From contig CAZFBU010000102.1 in NCBI GenBank assembly GCA_964517175.1, positions 1 through 16,122 on the forward strand: DNA of 16,122 nt. The letters are read 5' to 3'. Origin of the DNA: JADJNW01 sp964517175 (GTDB lineage: Bacteria > Bacteroidota > Bacteroidia > Chitinophagales > Saprospiraceae). Below the pieces are notes generated by a model. That model was given only the letters and a program-made list of their open reading frames with translations. It did no database searches and was not told the DNA's origin. Positions within the stretch are counted from its first letter, which is position 1. Every line of letters begins with the position of its first letter. A program made the position numbers and the translations under genes. Positions 13,300-16,122 of the stretch are shown in pieces.

Positions 13300-14181
13300 T
13301 CAGTCTCTCGCGGCAGTTGCAAATTCTACGCTGCGCTGCTTCAGTTCCATTTTGATCTGCGAGCCGTCAATGTTGGTGTAATCCATTTGCACAAAGCCGT
13401 AGTCCGGGTTGAACAAAGCTACCAGCGCTGTATTGCCCAGGTCGTTGGTTGCACTGGCCTGGATTTCGTAGCACGCCAGCGGCCCGAAGTTGGTCTCCAC
13501 CGTGCGCAGATCGGTGATTTCGTACTGATAAGTATTTTCCAGCGTGTTGTCCCATTCTGCCCAGCGCGGGTCGCTCCAGAAGCTGCCGATGCGCTGCGTC
13601 CAGTCCCATTTGTTACCGACCTGGTAGGGTTCCTGGATGTAAGGGAAAGGATTCAGCTCCAGGATGCGGAATTGCTTGGAGCGGGGCGGGTGCATCCAGA
13701 TGTTCTTCAGGTTTTCAACGATACCGGTCACTTCGCTGTAATTCGTGTTTCCCGATGCCGTCAGGTAGTCGAACTGCACCACCGTACGGTTGTAATCCGG
13801 CTTCATCTGGTCGAGTCCCTGCAAACCATAGAGCACCGTCATCTGCACCGACTGCACGGCGGAGCCATCGTCTTCATCCGCAGGCACCAACTCCCAGGCT
13901 TTATTCGGGTCGAGATTGGAAGCCTCCAGATTGCGATGCAGATATTCCCTGCCGTCGCGATCAATGAAAGTGTAATGATAAGTAAATGTCATGCCCGGCG
14001 TATAAACGATGTTGTCTTCCGTGTAGCGGTTGTCGCGTGTATCGAAAGAATTGAACTGCTCTACATAAACGCCGTTTTCGCGGACGATTTTGTAGGTATT
14101 GGAGACCGGCGTTTGCGCCAGCAGCGTGAAAGACAAGCCCAGCAGGGCAATCAAGATCAGGATGTTTTTAAAGCGTTCCAT
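13300..14181 (-). CDS. exported protein of unknown function
   Basis: A 293-residue protein with a signal peptide (MERFKNILILIALLGLSFTLLAQ). The mature part is beta-rich and aromatic-rich with no cysteine-based or enzymatic motif I recognise. Features seen: YTPGMTFTYHYTFIDRDGREY, a short loop EDDGSAV, MHPPRSKQFRILELNPFPYIQEPYQVGNKWDW and a C-terminal half reading TNFGPLACYEIQAS, LFNPDYGFVQMDY and NIDGSQIKMEL. The closing part recalls DUF3108/TapB-like periplasmic beta-sheet proteins, where a signal such as 'G-W' precedes a tail of hydrophobic strands, but this is weak. No T9SS domain or lipobox is present, so it is periplasmic or outer-membrane associated. It stands alone with a probable terminator at 13159. 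Confidence 0.75.
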   Translation of the reverse strand: MERFKNILILIALLGLSFTLLAQTPVSNTYKIVRENGVYVEQFNSFDTRDNRYTEDNIVYTPGMTFTYHYTFIDRDGREYLHRNLEASNLDPNKAWELVPADEDDGSAVQSVQMTVLYGLQGLDQMKPDYNRTVVQFDYLTASGNTNYSEVTGIVENLKNIWMHPPRSKQFRILELNPFPYIQEPYQVGNKWDWTQRIGSFWSDPRWAEWDNTLENTYQYEITDLRTVETNFGPLACYEIQASATNDLGNTALVALFNPDYGFVQMDYTNIDGSQIKMELKQRSVEFATAARD

Positions 14182-14360
14182 AGGAAAAATTTAAAACGGT
14201 TATCAAATAGAATTTTCATTTGTTGTAATCACTCGTTCAGCTTGTTGCGAATGATTTACACGTAGCTATATGAGAAAACCGTGCCAATTTTTTCTTTTTC
14301 GGGAAAGGCGCCAAATTTTTTTTGGATATTACGATACTTTCTAACGCTCAAACCCTGATG

Positions 14361-14780
14361 TTATACCAATTTATACTTCCGCCAGGAGCCAAGTATCAAG
14401 CCGACAACCGCCAGTATGATGATGTTCACGCCGCCGTCTATCCAGGCTGATGCCATTGGTTGAAATTCAAAAAAGCCTTGCACGGTCGTTGGGATGAGGG
14501 CAAATGCAAAGCCAATCAGCGCACCCACCGCAAAACCGTCCAGCGCCGATTCAATGCGCATGCGCCGGAAGAGTATTGCCAGCGAAAAGACCATAATAAG
14601 ATGACCGATAATCCTCACGAGATAGGGCATTACGGTTTGGTTCGCCTGGATGTCGTCCATGCTGAGTTCGTTCAGGTTCATCCATTCCTGGGCAAAAAGC
14701 GTGTACCAAAGCATAGATATCGCCTGTGCTGCCAGCACGGAAACAATAACCGCCGGATAGTTGATTCTAAGTTTATTCAT
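14361..14780 (-). CDS. DUF1761-family membrane protein
   Basis: A 139-residue protein with four predicted membrane helices. The N-terminal INYPAVIVSVLAAQAISMLWYTLFAQEWM is typical of DUF1761, with the conserved WYT-lF---W pattern, and GFAVGALIGFAFALIPTTV and the last helix (IIILAVVGLILGSW) agree with it. The ATG at 14780 is preferred over one at 14816 because the conserved region starts immediately after it. The family function is unknown. It diverges from the DUF819 gene across 123 bp. Confidence 0.82.
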   Translation of the reverse strand: MNKLRINYPAVIVSVLAAQAISMLWYTLFAQEWMNLNELSMDDIQANQTVMPYLVRIIGHLIMVFSLAILFRRMRIESALDGFAVGALIGFAFALIPTTVQGFFEFQPMASAWIDGGVNIIILAVVGLILGSWRKYKLV

Positions 14781-14903
14781 TGTTGTTCTTTTTATTTCTA
14801 AAAAGCGTTTCAACATTTAATGTTCATAATTGCTTTTATCTGCCGGAAGGTACTATTCCAATTGCTGGCAAAATGACTATCTTAACGGCTCAATCACGAA
14901 TCC

Positions 14904-16079
14904 ATGATTACAAATTCCCTTTATGTTTTAGCTGTGCTCTGCCTGATCGTTGTCCTCTCGGAATGGCTGGTGCGCAAGACTTTTTTGCAACATTTCGGCA
15001 CGGCGCTGCTGGTTATTCTGGTCACGGCAATTATCGCTAATATTGGCATTCTGCCTGCCGGTTCTACGCCCGAACGCCCGGTATCCGCCTATGACGGGAT
15101 ATTTACCTATGTGGCGCCGATTTCCATCTTTTGGCTATTGCTGCGCGTCAATCTGCGCGATGTGTTACGGGCGGGCGTGCCAATGGTCGCTTTGTTCCTC
15201 ATTGGTTCCCTGGGTACTACGTTTGGAGTCGTTTTCGGAATGTGGGTCATCAATGGTTCCCGACACATCGGGGAATTGTACCCGGCGGTTGGCGGTATGT
15301 TTGTTGGCACATATACCGGCGGCAGCATCAACTTCAACGCCGTAGCGCTTGGTTATGATGTGATGCGCGACGGCGTCCTCTACGGCGGTTCGGTCGTTGT
15401 GGACAATATCATTACCACGATCTGGATGGTTGTTTCGCTCAGTATGCCACGGGTGTTGGCGCCTTTGTGGCGAAATGTACACAAAACCGAAGTAGAAAAC
15501 TCAGGGCCGCTGCTCGGCATAGCGGAAGATACCGAAAACATACACCCTATGGATTTGGGACTAATGCTGGCGATGGGACTGGGCGCGCTTTTCCTCTCCG
15601 ATTCACTGGAAAGCTGGACGACGGCGCAGGGCTTTCCCGTGCCGGCTATTCTCATTATAACCGTCATTGCACTCGTCATTGCACAGTTGCCCATTGCCCG
15701 AAAGCTCGTCGGTGCGCAAATGCTGGGCATTTTTTCGGTCTATTTATTCCTGGCAGTGATTGGCGCCTTCTGCGATGTGCAGGCTCTGCAAAATCTTGGT
15801 ACGCTTGGCTTTGCCCTCCTCGGCATGGCCGTATCAGCGGTTTTTTTTCACGGGCTGGTGACGTTTGGTGCGGCCCGCCTCCTGCGGCTCGACCTGGATA
15901 CAGCAGCGGTTGCTTCGCAGGCGAATGTTGGTGGCGGTACGTCGGCGCTGGCGCTGGCTCGTAGTCGCGGGCGACAGGATTTGGTGCTGCCGGCAGTACT
16001 ACTTGGCTCGCTCGGCAATGCGGTTGGCACGTTTCTCGGCTTTTGGGCCGCGGGGCAGTTGTTGCCGTGGCTGGGGTGA
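14904..16079 (+). CDS. DUF819 (YjcL-like) integral membrane protein
   Basis: A 391-residue inner-membrane protein with about ten to eleven hydrophobic segments. Diagnostic sequences are VAPISIFWLLLRVNLRDVL, the Gly/Asn-rich GGMFVGTYTGGSINFNAVALGY, GGSVVVDNIITTIWM and, near the end, VASQANVGGGTSALALARSRGRQDLVLPAVLLGSLGNAVGTFLG; all are characteristic of DUF819. The two Gly/Asn-rich loops in related halves suggest an inverted-repeat transporter fold. The substrate is unknown. The ATG at 14904 gives the usual N-terminus. The gene is complete, ending 43 bases before the window edge. Confidence 0.9.
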   Translation: MITNSLYVLAVLCLIVVLSEWLVRKTFLQHFGTALLVILVTAIIANIGILPAGSTPERPVSAYDGIFTYVAPISIFWLLLRVNLRDVLRAGVPMVALFLIGSLGTTFGVVFGMWVINGSRHIGELYPAVGGMFVGTYTGGSINFNAVALGYDVMRDGVLYGGSVVVDNIITTIWMVVSLSMPRVLAPLWRNVHKTEVENSGPLLGIAEDTENIHPMDLGLMLAMGLGALFLSDSLESWTTAQGFPVPAILIITVIALVIAQLPIARKLVGAQMLGIFSVYLFLAVIGAFCDVQALQNLGTLGFALLGMAVSAVFFHGLVTFGAARLLRLDLDTAAVASQANVGGGTSALALARSRGRQDLVLPAVLLGSLGNAVGTFLGFWAAGQLLPWLG

Positions 16080-16122
16080 AAACATTAGCTAAATCACATT
16101 TTTTCACTTAAAAGAACACGGA

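Noticed and set aside
13234..14265. Plus-strand ORF (343 codons) opposite the exported protein gene
   Set aside because: The minus-strand frame has a signal peptide and a plausible mature protein; the plus-strand product has no domain and unusual composition.
14361..14372. TTATACCAATTT shared with the palindrome region at 9730-9741
   Set aside because: At 14361 it is simply the stop codon and last codons of the DUF1761 gene; a 12-base match of A/T-rich sequence is not convincing as a mobile element end.
14812..14824. AACATTTAATGTT palindrome before the DUF819 gene as an operator
   Set aside because: Short A/T-rich palindromes are common by chance, it is not repeated elsewhere in the window, and it does not match the operator family.

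Overview
The window looks like a scaffold piece from a Bacteroidota genome, probably of the Saprospiria type and perhaps from a metagenome. The evidence is a type IX secretion (T9SS) C-terminal sorting domain, a TonB-dependent receptor with a CarboxypepD_reg-like N-terminal extension, a DUF6427 membrane protein, several -7 promoter boxes of the form TAnnTTTG with no obvious Shine-Dalgarno sequences, and intergenic repeats of the 'atcctgtta' kind. A run of 100 N (3831-3930) marks an assembly gap inside a repetitive gene. I saw no rRNA, tRNA, CRISPR array or transposase.

Layout. 1-2536 (+): a short repeat with a 20-bp palindrome, a possible 27-codon ORF, an ABC transporter ATPase without a permease, and an exported S10 serine carboxypeptidase. 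2671-2703: a terminator hairpin usable from both sides. 2727-7308 (-): a TonB-dependent receptor and, downstream of it, a T9SS-secreted protein built of three ~178-residue acidic modules. 7520-8924 (+): a Fur-family regulator, a His-rich lipoprotein and a MerC-family membrane protein. 9050-9628 (+): a DUF3299-like lipoprotein. After an 87-bp imperfect palindrome come a carboxymuconolactone decarboxylase-family protein (-), DUF6427 (+), purQ (+), a DUF433/DUF5615 antitoxin-toxin pair (+), an exported protein of unknown function (-), DUF1761 (-) and a DUF819 membrane protein (+).

The most coherent system is at about 2.7-9.6 kb. Palindromes of the form TGCAAC-N3-GTTGCA lie upstream of the T9SS protein, of the TonB receptor (in the divergent region shared with the Fur-family gene) and of merC. 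At three promoters the end of the -7 box (TTTGC) is also the start of the palindrome, so a bound repressor would cover the -7 box and the start site. With a Fur-family repressor encoded in the middle and His-rich or acidic metal-binding partners around it, this reads as a metal regulon, most likely zinc (Zur-like): outer-membrane uptake, a cell-surface or extracellular binding protein, a periplasmic His-rich lipoprotein and an inner-membrane MerC protein. The choice of zinc is an inference. The remaining genes are mostly housekeeping or conserved unknowns with no evident link to this system.
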